Of a stretch of 5,877 nucleotides of DNA, positions 1-5,794 are shown piece by piece. The stretch is from Desulfobacteraceae bacterium (GTDB lineage Bacteria > Desulfobacterota > DSM-4660 > Desulfatiglandales > Desulfatiglandaceae): positions 1 through 5,877 of the forward strand of contig DAOVUP010000121.1 of NCBI GenBank assembly GCA_030632525.1, in the 5' to 3' direction. The translations under genes and the position numbers were made by a program. Under the pieces are notes generated by a model. It had not been told where the DNA came from. It searched no databases and was given only the letters and a program-made list of their open reading frames with translations. Position 1 is the stretch's first letter, and every line of letters begins with the position of its first letter.

Positions 1-539
1 AACTGGCGCAGCTCAGGTCGTGCCATCATGGTATGCAGCTCTGGTTGACCTATGAGGAGGATCTGTAAAAGCTTTTGGGTAGTAGTTTCAAGATTAGTCA
101 ACAAACGGACCTGCTCTAATACATCGGTGCTCAGATTTTGGGCCTCGTCGATAATCAGCACTGTTCGACGGCCTTTGGAATGAATCTCCAGAAGATGGAA
201 GTTGAGCAGATCAATAAGCACCTTGAGGCTGTCTGTGGCGGGTGGATATGAAACATTTAACTCATCGCAGAGAGAGGCAACTAATTCCAAGGCCGTCTGT
301 TTTGGGTTCAGGACAAGGGCGACTTCCACTCCTTCGGGGACCTGCTCCAACAGACTACGGCACAGGGTGGTTTTGCCAGTTCCAACCTCGCCGGTCAAGA
401 GGACAAAGCCACCCCTCTCACCCATCCCGAACAGGAGATGGGCCAACGCCTCACGATGACGCTGGCTCATGAAGAGAAAGCGGGGATCAGGCGTGAGAGA
501 AAAGGGGTTTTCGGTAAGACCAAAATATGCGCTGTACAT
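1..539 (-). CDS. gspA: GspA/ExeA-family AAA ATPase, N-terminal part (truncated by window edge)
   Basis: I translated this from the minus strand; it is open from an ATG at 539-537 to the window edge, giving 179 residues. The N-terminus MYSAYFGLTENPFSLTPDPR and the following RHREALAHL segment are the signature of GspA/ExeA/MshM ATPases. Walker A is GEVGTGKTT (residues 50-58), Walker B is LIIDEAQ (128-134), followed by RLLTNLET (145-152) and LLIGQPEL (161-168). Family members energise peptidoglycan remodelling and assembly of type II secretion secretin or pilus machinery at the inner membrane. The C-terminal half, which would show any membrane segment or peptidoglycan-binding domain, lies outside the window, so secretion, MSHA-pilus or exopolysaccharide-associated subtypes cannot be separated; GspA/ExeA fits the N-terminus best. 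It lies on the same strand as the crotonase gene, 134 bp downstream of it, and the gap holds a repeat, so cotranscription is uncertain. The ribosome binding site is weak (GAAG a few bases upstream). Confidence 0.88.
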   Translation of the reverse strand, partial: MYSAYFGLTENPFSLTPDPRFLFMSQRHREALAHLLFGMGERGGFVLLTGEVGTGKTTLCRSLLEQVPEGVEVALVLNPKQTALELVASLCDELNVSYPPATDSLKVLIDLLNFHLLEIHSKGRRTVLIIDEAQNLSTDVLEQVRLLTNLETTTQKLLQILLIGQPELHTMMARPELRQ

Positions 540-555
540 AAGTTCTTCAGGGTGT

Positions 556-592
556 ACCCGTTCACGGGTTCAAAGGTTCAGGGTTCAGGGTT
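556..592. repeat. GGTTCA-unit intergenic repeat, copy A, with adjacent hairpin
   Basis: The plus strand at 567-592 is made of TTCA units spaced 7-8 bases apart (ttcaaagg, ttcaggg, ttcaggg). The first 17 bases, GGTTCAAAGGTTCAGGG, recur exactly in inverted orientation at 4241-4257. Directly to the left is a perfect 5-bp inverted repeat, ACCCG (556-560) and CGGGT (565-569) around TTCA. It sits 17-53 bp upstream of the GspA-like start codon. I see no coding potential. The two copies suggest a dispersed, possibly mobile, short intergenic element; function is unknown. Confidence 0.6.
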
Positions 593-673
593 AGACAATC
601 ACCAATTGAATTTTGTGAAAATCTATCTGAGGTGGATTAGAAGCACAAGAAATTTTTCAAAATCCCCGGAAAG

Positions 674-1468
674 TCAATAGCGTAAAGACTTGCCAAAAAC
701 CGGCTTTCTCTTTTCCAGAAAGGCAGCTATCCCTTCCCTTCCGTCGGGTTGATCCGCGGCCCAGGATAAGAGATCCCGCTCATTTTCCAACTGGGTCTCA
801 AATGGGGTGTTTAAGGAATCGGTTATCAGCCTCTTGGAAGCCGCAAAAGAGCTTAGAGATCCCTTGTTAATCTGCCGGATCATTTCGAGCGCCCTATTCA
901 TCCCGTCTCCGTCACCCACAACCTCTGTCACTATTCCCCAGGACAGGGCCTTTTCAGCGTTTATCGGTTCATCAAATGCAGCAATTTCCAGGGCCTTAGC
1001 CGTGCCGACTAACCTCGGCAGGGTATAGGTACCCCCACCGTCAATACTCAGACCATTTGAAGTATATGCCTGCTTAAGAGAGGCCGATGCCTCCATGATT
1101 CTAAAATCGCAGGCAAGGGCCAGGGAGAAGCCTCCTCCGGCAGCAAAGCCATTTATGGCTGCCACAACCGGTTTGGGCATACGCCGGATCTCTAAGATAG
1201 CCTGATGATAGCGAGCCGCTAATTCATGAAAGGCTGCGCCGTAATTTTCTCCACATCCGCTTACCCATCTTAGATCGCCTCCAGCACAGAAGGCTTTCCC
1301 CTCTCCTGAAATCACTACACCCATTACACCTGGATCAAGGGCCAATTCTATGAGGGTATCAGCCGCTAACCGTACCATATCCAGGTCAAATGCATTATAG
1401 GCCTTTGGGCGGTTCAGGGTAACAAGGGCAATACCATCCGTTTTGCTCAAGTTTACCGATTTTCCCAT
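674..1468 (-). CDS. Enoyl-CoA hydratase/isomerase (crotonase) family protein, PaaG-like active site
   Basis: A complete 264-residue crotonase-fold protein, the normal family length, acting on acyl-CoA thioesters in the cytoplasm. The N-terminal core reads VTLNRPKAYNAFD (16-28). The oxyanion-hole segments are KAFCAGGDL (58-66) and INGFAAGGGFSLALACD (105-121). Aligned by eye with rat mitochondrial enoyl-CoA hydratase, the two catalytic glutamates (E144, E164) are replaced by Ser115 and Tyr135, while Asp143 in GLSIDGGGT (139-147) sits where PaaG-type isomerases carry their acidic residue. The C-terminal REGIAAFLEKRKPVF (244-258) is typical of the family. A CoA-thioester isomerase or other non-hydratase activity is therefore more likely than beta-oxidation hydration; the substrate cannot be read from sequence. 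The start at 1468 is preceded by GAGGG about 8 nt upstream. No other fatty-acid or aromatic-degradation gene is nearby; moaA diverges from it. Confidence 0.92.
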   Translation of the reverse strand: MGKSVNLSKTDGIALVTLNRPKAYNAFDLDMVRLAADTLIELALDPGVMGVVISGEGKAFCAGGDLRWVSGCGENYGAAFHELAARYHQAILEIRRMPKPVVAAINGFAAGGGFSLALACDFRIMEASASLKQAYTSNGLSIDGGGTYTLPRLVGTAKALEIAAFDEPINAEKALSWGIVTEVVGDGDGMNRALEMIRQINKGSLSSFAASKRLITDSLNTPFETQLENERDLLSWAADQPDGREGIAAFLEKRKPVFGKSLRY

Positions 1469-1534
1469 TCCTATTTCCCTCTTTGAAATATCCTCAATTT
1501 TAGTTAATTTTAGCTCATTTTGAACACATTCGCC

Positions 1535-1547
1535 GAGTTCACAACTC
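1535..1547. promoter_or_regulatory. 13-bp palindrome in the crotonase/moaA divergent intergenic region
   Basis: GAGTT-CAC-AACTC is a perfect 5-bp inverted repeat with a 3-base centre, 67 bp upstream of the crotonase start. Position and symmetry would suit a dimeric regulator, but a palindrome this short can occur by chance and no regulator gene is adjacent. I see no strong promoter for the crotonase gene itself. Confidence 0.2.
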
Positions 1548-1608
1548 TATCAAATCTTATTATAATTATTGCCTATTCCTCAAAATTCGTTATAAGCAGG
1601 AATTATCA

Positions 1609-1635
1609 TTGACTCTCAGCTCTGATTTATATATG
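1609..1635 (+). promoter_or_regulatory. Candidate sigma70 promoter for moaA
   Basis: TTGACT (1609-1614) matches the -35 consensus at five of six bases, and TATATG (1630-1635) lies 15 bp downstream as a -10; an overlapping TATATA at 1628-1633 gives shorter spacing. The spacing is somewhat below the usual 16-18 bp. Transcription would start near 1642, giving a leader of about 86 nt that contains both hairpins at 1643-1689. Confidence 0.4.
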
Positions 1636-1642
1636 GAAAAGG

Positions 1643-1689
1643 GCGTTCGCGCAAGGCATTAACGCAGGATTGAAGAATTCCTCAATCCT
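1643..1689 (+). promoter_or_regulatory. Two adjacent inverted repeats in the predicted moaA leader
   Basis: The first is GCGTT (1643-1647) pairing with AACGC (1661-1665) around a 13-base loop. The second, stronger, is AGGATTGA (1666-1673) pairing with TCAATCCT (1682-1689), a perfect 8-bp stem around agaattcc. They abut and end 39 nt before the moaA ATG. They could be an operator or a structured 5' leader. There is no T-run after the second stem, so it is not a classical terminator, and I cannot match it to the molybdenum cofactor riboswitch. Confidence 0.4.
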
Positions 1690-1728
1690 TTAATCTATAA
1701 AATATATCTGAAACATAGAGTTATTTCA

Positions 1729-2733
1729 ATGGAAACCGTCCTACCAAGCCTGATCGATAAACATAACCGGCATCTCAACTACCTGCGTATATCCATCACA
1801 GATCGCTGCAACCTCCGATGTCTCTATTGTACGCCGCATGACGGCCTTGCCAAGCTGAAACATGAGGAGATTCTTACCTATGAAGAGATTCTCCGCCTGG
1901 CCACCATTGCCGTAAACTTAGGTGTGAATAAAATCCGGCTGACAGGAGGAGAACCCCTCATACGAAAGGGTGTACTCCAGCTCCTTCCCTCCCTGGTCAG
2001 CCTCCCGGGCCTCAAAGATATCTCCATGACCACCAATGGGATTTATCTGAAAGAAAACTTAGAGAACATCAAGTCTGCAGGCATAAAGAGGATCAATATC
2101 AGCTTGGACACCCTTCGCCGAGAGAGATACAGGAAAATAACAGGCTATGATGGTTTTGAACAGGTCTGGGAGGGGATACAGTTGGCAAGGCAACTCGGTT
2201 TTAATCCCATAAAGATCAATATGGTGGTCATGCAAGGCATCAATGATGATGAAATCGTTGATTTCGCCAGGTTGTCATTAAATCATCCATACCATATCAG
2301 GTTTATTGAATATATGCCGAGCGGGTTTGCCGATCAGGGAACACATTTGCACCATGTGCCAAACTCCGCTGTTAAAGAGCAAATCATCACCAGCCTGGGA
2401 AAGCTGGTCAAGGTTCTGAACACGGAAATTGATGGCCCCACGGACCGTTTCAGACTTGAAGGAGCACCCGGAGAGATCGGATTCATCAGCCCTCTGACCC
2501 ACCATTTCTGTCAGGTTTGTAATCGCCTCAGGCTAACGGCAAGCGGGCACCTGAGACCCTGCCTTCTTTCTGATCAGGAGGTAGACTTGAAGACGCTGAT
2601 GCGGGCGGGCGCCTCAGACAATGACTTAGAGCAAATCTTTTTGGAAACTGCTAAAAATAAACCGCGCGCCCACCGGCTGGTCTCAGAGCATTGCGGCTCA
2701 CTTTCCGGACAGATGTCAGCAATCGGGGGGTAA
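1729..2733 (+). CDS. moaA: GTP 3',8-cyclase MoaA (molybdenum cofactor biosynthesis)
   Basis: A radical-SAM enzyme that, with MoaC, turns GTP into cyclic pyranopterin monophosphate, the first step of molybdenum cofactor synthesis, in the cytoplasm. The N-terminal cluster motif is C27-x3-C31-x2-C34 in TDRCNLRCLYC, followed by the SAM-binding GGEPL (73-77). The C-terminal second [4Fe-4S] site is C261, C264 and C278, with the Arg-rich NRLRL between (265-269) that contacts GTP. It ends MSAIGG, keeping the C-terminal Gly-Gly needed for catalysis in this family. At 334 residues it is full length and all key residues are intact. The start fits the usual MoaA N-terminus (…HLNYLRISITDRC); the ribosome binding site is weak (ATAGAG about 9 nt upstream). 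No moaC, mobA or molybdoenzyme gene is in the window. It is transcribed divergently from the crotonase gene and converges on the amidohydrolase gene. Confidence 0.97.
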   Translation: METVLPSLIDKHNRHLNYLRISITDRCNLRCLYCTPHDGLAKLKHEEILTYEEILRLATIAVNLGVNKIRLTGGEPLIRKGVLQLLPSLVSLPGLKDISMTTNGIYLKENLENIKSAGIKRINISLDTLRRERYRKITGYDGFEQVWEGIQLARQLGFNPIKINMVVMQGINDDEIVDFARLSLNHPYHIRFIEYMPSGFADQGTHLHHVPNSAVKEQIITSLGKLVKVLNTEIDGPTDRFRLEGAPGEIGFISPLTHHFCQVCNRLRLTASGHLRPCLLSDQEVDLKTLMRAGASDNDLEQIFLETAKNKPRAHRLVSEHCGSLSGQMSAIGG

Positions 2734-2739
2734 GAGATT

Positions 2740-2775
2740 GAGACCTTTGCAAAACGTCCCCTTTGCAGAGGTCTC
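2740..2775. repeat. Strong hairpin between convergent genes, resembling IS terminal repeats
   Basis: GAGACCTTTGCAAA (2740-2753) pairs with TTTGCAGAGGTCTC (2762-2775): a 14-bp stem with a single G-T wobble around an 8-base loop. It fills nearly all of the 44 bp between the moaA stop and the amidohydrolase stop, so it could serve both transcripts as a 3' stabiliser or bidirectional terminator, although neither side has a T-run. GAGACCTTTGCAAA also resembles, from memory, the terminal inverted repeats of some transposase families. It may be a MITE-like remnant; no clear target-site duplication is visible. Confidence 0.65.
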
Positions 2776-2777
2776 CG

Positions 2778-3617
2778 CTATAACCCCAACAATCGCGCTG
2801 CATTGACCCCCGCAATCTGCTCCATGTGCGACTGGGATATCTTTGCGGAACTCATCTCGTTGAAATAGCGCTGTGGCCTCAGGAGAGGATAATCACTTCC
2901 AAAGAGGATCTTATCAAAGCCGATTATTTCCCCGGCTATCCTGTAGATATCCGGGATGTAAAGGAAAGGCGAGGCAGCAGTGTCAAACCATACATTCTGG
3001 AACGCCTCCCTTACCTCCCTTTTCATCAGCCCGTAAAACAGAATCCCCCCACCCCAATGGGCCAGGACAATCCGGTTTTGGGGATAGGTCTTGATAAAAT
3101 CGTAGATCTGCCAAAGGGTGTTAGGAGTCTTTCCCGGATATTTGTGGCCCACAGGCTCATTGGTGTGGAGGAGAAAAGGCAAATCGGTTTGGGAACATAT
3201 GGCCATAACATCTCCCAAAGCCCTAACCACTTCGGATGTAAGTCCGGAGTTATAAACGGCTAACTCCCCTACACCTGAAAGCCCCTGCCTCAGGCATCGT
3301 TCCGCTTCCCCAGGCCCCCCGGAAGAGAGCGGAGAAAAGCAGCAAAAGCCTTCCAATCGCTCCGGGTACTGCTGGACAGATTCGATAATATAGTCATTAT
3401 GTCTCTTATAATGTTCAGCATGTTCCCATGGAAACCCAAAAACAACCGAGCGTTGAACCTCGTCTTCGTCCATGGTCCTGATAAGTTCCTTTGCCCCCAC
3501 AAGTTTTGCCTGGGAGGAGGAGTAGAGAGATTCGAATGCAGGCTCATGCGATGTGGATTTAAGCCTCTGGTCCCTAAAAAGGGGAGGGAATATATGGGTA
3601 TGGAAATCTATAATCAT
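2778..3617 (-). CDS. Amidohydrolase-family (ACMSD-like) TIM-barrel metal-dependent hydrolase
   Basis: A complete 279-residue cytoplasmic protein of the amidohydrolase-2 type (the ACMSD/isoorotate decarboxylase/resorcylate decarboxylase clan). Predicted metal ligands are visible: HxH at H6 and H8 in MIIDFHTHIF at the very N-terminus, H151 in PFLLHTNEP, H187 in IVLAHWGGG, and D242 in KILFGSDYPLL; E118 in GVGELAVY may also contribute. Members perform metal-dependent C-C decarboxylation or hydrolysis of C-O and C-N bonds; the substrate cannot be deduced. Its ATG overlaps the stop of the upstream thioredoxin-like gene as ATGA and has no clear Shine-Dalgarno of its own, so translation probably depends on coupling. 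The start is firm because HxH must lie near the N-terminus. The gene ends at a hairpin shared with the convergent moaA. Confidence 0.9.
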   Translation of the reverse strand: MIIDFHTHIFPPLFRDQRLKSTSHEPAFESLYSSSQAKLVGAKELIRTMDEDEVQRSVVFGFPWEHAEHYKRHNDYIIESVQQYPERLEGFCCFSPLSSGGPGEAERCLRQGLSGVGELAVYNSGLTSEVVRALGDVMAICSQTDLPFLLHTNEPVGHKYPGKTPNTLWQIYDFIKTYPQNRIVLAHWGGGILFYGLMKREVREAFQNVWFDTAASPFLYIPDIYRIAGEIIGFDKILFGSDYPLLRPQRYFNEMSSAKISQSHMEQIAGVNAARLLGL

Positions 3618-4129
3618 TTCATAACAGCAGCTAAGGATTTCTTAAGTGGGTCGGGCGCATAACCCACAATCATGTCTCTGATTTTCCCATTGCGATCTAC
3701 TACAAACATAGTGGGCACAGACACCCTTTCGCCTTCAAAGTAGTCTTTCATCACCTTTTGATTGTAGCGCAAGATCGGATAGTTAATCTTGCTCATTTTT
3801 TTAAAGTACAGTAGGTCCTTATCTGTAATCTGCTGTGGATCATCTATGGAAATTCCGAGGATAACCAGGCCATCATCCCTGTATTTGTCTTGAAGCTTGA
3901 TCAACATAGGGATAGTCATCCTGCATGGCGGGCACCAAGTAGCCCAGAAATCCAGGAGTACCACTTTGCCGCGGTATTGCTCTAAAGTCACGGTTTGACC
4001 CGAAAGGTCTTTGAGGGAGAAATCCGGAGCAGTAGGACCTGCTTCAACTTCTTTCTGGCATCCTACGATCACAATTAATAAAAAGAAGGAAATTAATATC
4101 CAGATTTTTGATTTGTCTTTAAAATACAT
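3614..4129 (-). CDS. TlpA/ResA-like thioredoxin-fold lipoprotein
   Basis: A complete 171-residue exported thiol-disulfide protein. Residues 1-24 form a lipoprotein signal: Lys-rich start, hydrophobic stretch ILISFFLLIVIV and lipobox IVGC with Cys24 as lipidation site; Gln25 follows, so no Asp membrane-retention signal. The mature domain opens with APDFSLKDLSGQ (34-45), typical of TlpA/ResA/AhpC-like folds, then VVLLDFWATWCPPCR (56-70) with redox Cys66 and Cys69, and the cis-Pro loop SVPT (137-140, Pro139). It presumably works in the periplasm or at the outer-membrane inner leaflet, reducing disulfides in client proteins such as apocytochromes; clients are not identifiable here. A strong Shine-Dalgarno supports the start. 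It is the first gene of a two-gene unit with the amidohydrolase. Confidence 0.93.
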   Translation of the reverse strand: MYFKDKSKIWILISFFLLIVIVGCQKEVEAGPTAPDFSLKDLSGQTVTLEQYRGKVVLLDFWATWCPPCRMTIPMLIKLQDKYRDDGLVILGISIDDPQQITDKDLLYFKKMSKINYPILRYNQKVMKDYFEGERVSVPTMFVVDRNGKIRDMIVGYAPDPLKKSLAAVMK

Positions 4130-4136
4130 ACTTGTT

Positions 4137-4141
4137 CCTCC
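4137..4141 (-). promoter_or_regulatory. Shine-Dalgarno GGAGG of the thioredoxin-like gene
   Basis: On the minus strand GGAGG lies 7 nt before the ATG at 4129. It is the strongest ribosome binding site in the window and fixes the start that includes the full lipoprotein signal peptide. Confidence 0.75.
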
Positions 4142-4190
4142 AAGGATTTTGAGCTGGTAGACTTGTTGCCCAACAATTATTTTAGTTTAC

Positions 4191-4257
4191 AGGTTCAGAA
4201 ACCGACGGTTCACGAGTTCAGGGCCCCGATCCTCTGAACCCCTGAACCTTTGAACCT
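4191..4257. repeat. GGTTCA-unit intergenic repeat, copy B, palindromic
   Basis: The left arm (4191-4223) carries AGGTTCA, GGTTCA and AGTTCAGGG. The right arm (4231-4257) is largely its reverse complement, with CTGAACC, CTGAACC and TGAACCT. The right arm read on the minus strand contains GGTTCAAAGGTTCAGGG, identical over 17 bases to copy A near position 570. The left arm's GTTCACGAGTTCA resembles GTTCACGGGTTCA of copy A. The arms could form an imperfect hairpin around a GC-rich centre. The element lies 62-128 bp upstream of the thioredoxin-like gene. Together the copies indicate a dispersed intergenic repeat family. Confidence 0.65.
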
Positions 4258-4531
4258 ATTTAACTATTATATAGAGCCAAAAATGTCAAAGGGTTACGAA
4301 AAATGAGGCATTAAAATGACCCTAAACGGGGTTTTCTATGCTTGGTCTTGCCTCTGAAACTTGTTTCAAGATATGGGAACTGAAAAACCTTGAACATCCC
4401 AATTTCTTTGAATCTCTGGCCTAATTATGATATTCATGTATTTATTGAGATTTTTGAAAAATATTCCGAGTCCCACCTCGTCGGGACGAATAGAACGCTG
4501 AGCTTGGGCCTCGATTACTAAGGATTATTCT
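4258..4531. other. AT-rich intergenic region upstream of the TPR gene; no gene seen
   Basis: I find no convincing ORF, tRNA or rRNA here. Structures on the plus strand are: ACCCT (4319-4323) that can pair either with AGGGT (4290-4294) or with GGGGT (4328-4332), the latter followed by TTTT-like sequence; TGAAAC-TT-GTTTCA (4355-4368); and an interrupted stem at 4463-4491. No near-consensus promoter with good spacing is visible; TTGAAT (4408-4413) with GATATT (4429-4434) is a weak possibility. The region could hold a long leader, a small RNA or only decayed sequence. Confidence 0.4.
4463..4491 (+). promoter_or_regulatory. Interrupted hairpin in the 5' region of the TPR gene
   Basis: ATTC (4463-4466) and GTCCC (4470-4474) pair with GGGAC (4483-4487) and GAAT (4488-4491), a 9-bp stem with a 3-base bulge (CGA) and an 8-base loop. 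It ends 40 nt before the ATG, so it would probably lie in the leader. There is no T-run. Regulatory role is only inferred from position. Confidence 0.3.
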
Positions 4532-5770
4532 ATGAAACTTTCCCATTTCTTTACAGGCAAACCATATCATGAGATTGAAAAAAACGCAGACACTCTTTTG
4601 CAAATGGGCGAATACGGTTCAGCCAAACTTGAATATGAAAAAGCCTTGCTGAAAGTTGCAAAGAAAACTTCAGAAGCGCCTGAGGCCAAAAATCACATAG
4701 AGGAGAAAATTGTCAAATGTAAAGATGCGCTCGCCCTTGAACACAAAAAGGCCGCAGAAAATCTGACTGGAACCGGTCACTACGAGGAGGCCGAAGAGAT
4801 CCTGCAGCTTGCCCTGGAACTGGTGCAGGATGAACAGCTCGCCGTTGAGATTGAGGAACAGCTGAGGGGTGTCAAGGATCATTTCATTCCGCATGAAACA
4901 TCAGAGATGTCTTTACCTGAGGAATCCTTGGAAGACGCAACGGAATTCGTATATCAGGAGTCTGGAGAGGAATATTTCACCGCATTAATCAGCACTTTGC
5001 CAAAGACAGAGCAAAAAATCTATCTCGGTTATGGAGATCCATTCAGGGAGGGATATGTCAAACTGAATCAGGGTGAATTTGAAGATGCCGTCACATTATT
5101 GTCGCAGGCCCTCGAAGCCGACTCTTCATCTAAAAGCTTTATCCGGCTCGAACTTGCGACCGCACACCTGAATCTGGGGAATGGCCCCGAAGGTTGCATC
5201 CTGTTAGAAGGCTTTTTGGAGGACTATCCCGAATCACTCAGGGCCTATCCCCCATTATGCGAAATCTACTGGCAAAATGAACAGTTTGATGAGGCACAAC
5301 AATTGCTCCTTAATTGCCCCGAACCACTGCGCAACTCTCCAGTAATTCATTTGCTTATAGGTGAGACGATGTTCCATGCCGGCCAGCATCATGATGCTGA
5401 ATCCCATTACCGGGACTACCTTGATTCCCATGGTCAGGACGAGGCGATTGCCTTAGCCCTTGCAAAAACATTCGAAGCGCTCGGGTTAAAAGAAAAAGCT
5501 CAAAAACAATACTCTGAAATTATAAACAGATGTCAGGGCTGCGGAAGCAAAATTGATCCTCTTATCAAACAAAAATATGCGGATATAAGCTTAGAGACAG
5601 GAGATCATTCAATAAATATTCTAGAACTGTATCTCGGCTTGGTGCAAGAAGTCCCTGCAAATCGTACGGATTATTATCAAAAAATCAGCATGATTTATGA
5701 GCTGAATGGAAATGAAAACGAAGCCCGTCGATTTAGGTCCTTTGCCGAACAATCTCAGCAAAAGAGCTGA
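4532..5770 (+). CDS. TPR-repeat protein of unknown specific function
   Basis: A complete 412-residue protein without signal peptide or membrane segment, probably a cytoplasmic scaffold. TPR-like helix pairs are seen at about 15-45 (ADTLLQMGEYGSAKLEYEKA), 71-100 (HYEEAEEILQLALEL), 170-200 (LNQGEFEDAVTLLSQALEAD), 201-234, 235-268 (NEQFDEAQQLLLNCPE), 269-300 (HAGQHHDAESHYRDYLDSH), 303-331 and 380-406 (NGNENEARRF). An acidic linker at about 120-150 separates an N-terminal repeat pair from the main array. A single CxxCG (C334, C337) lies between repeats, recalling half of the rubredoxin-type metal site of LapB/YciM, but the second CxxC is absent. AAGGA about 8 nt before the ATG supports the start. 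I do not recognise a named family; a role in assembling other proteins is inference from TPR content. It points away from the thioredoxin gene and toward a convergent partial gene. Confidence 0.85.
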   Translation: MKLSHFFTGKPYHEIEKNADTLLQMGEYGSAKLEYEKALLKVAKKTSEAPEAKNHIEEKIVKCKDALALEHKKAAENLTGTGHYEEAEEILQLALELVQDEQLAVEIEEQLRGVKDHFIPHETSEMSLPEESLEDATEFVYQESGEEYFTALISTLPKTEQKIYLGYGDPFREGYVKLNQGEFEDAVTLLSQALEADSSSKSFIRLELATAHLNLGNGPEGCILLEGFLEDYPESLRAYPPLCEIYWQNEQFDEAQQLLLNCPEPLRNSPVIHLLIGETMFHAGQHHDAESHYRDYLDSHGQDEAIALALAKTFEALGLKEKAQKQYSEIINRCQGCGSKIDPLIKQKYADISLETGDHSINILELYLGLVQEVPANRTDYYQKISMIYELNGNENEARRFRSFAEQSQQKS

Positions 5771-5794
5771 TCAGATGGCAATATCAAGTCAGGG

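Noticed and set aside
567..592. CRISPR array
   Set aside because: The units are 7-8 bases apart with no spacers, and there are no cas genes.
202..680. Plus-strand open frames of 76-85 codons at the left end
   Set aside because: They lie antisense to the GspA-like gene, or run from its 5' end into the repeat-bearing gap, and their compositions do not look like natural proteins; the minus strand carries clear Walker motifs.
1643..1728. Molybdenum cofactor riboswitch upstream of moaA
   Set aside because: The predicted leader is short and I could not see the conserved GC-rich core of that RNA class; only two simple hairpins are present.
2740..2775. Classical rho-independent terminator
   Set aside because: The stem is strong but no T-run follows it on either strand, so it was listed as a repeat/hairpin.
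2826..3263. 145-codon plus-strand frame
   Set aside because: It is wholly antisense to the amidohydrolase gene, whose metal-ligand motifs are intact, and its translation has no recognisable domain.
4130..4531. tRNA or other structured RNA gene in the 400-bp gap
   Set aside because: No cloverleaf, T-loop consensus or CCA-adjacent acceptor pattern could be found; only short stems are visible.
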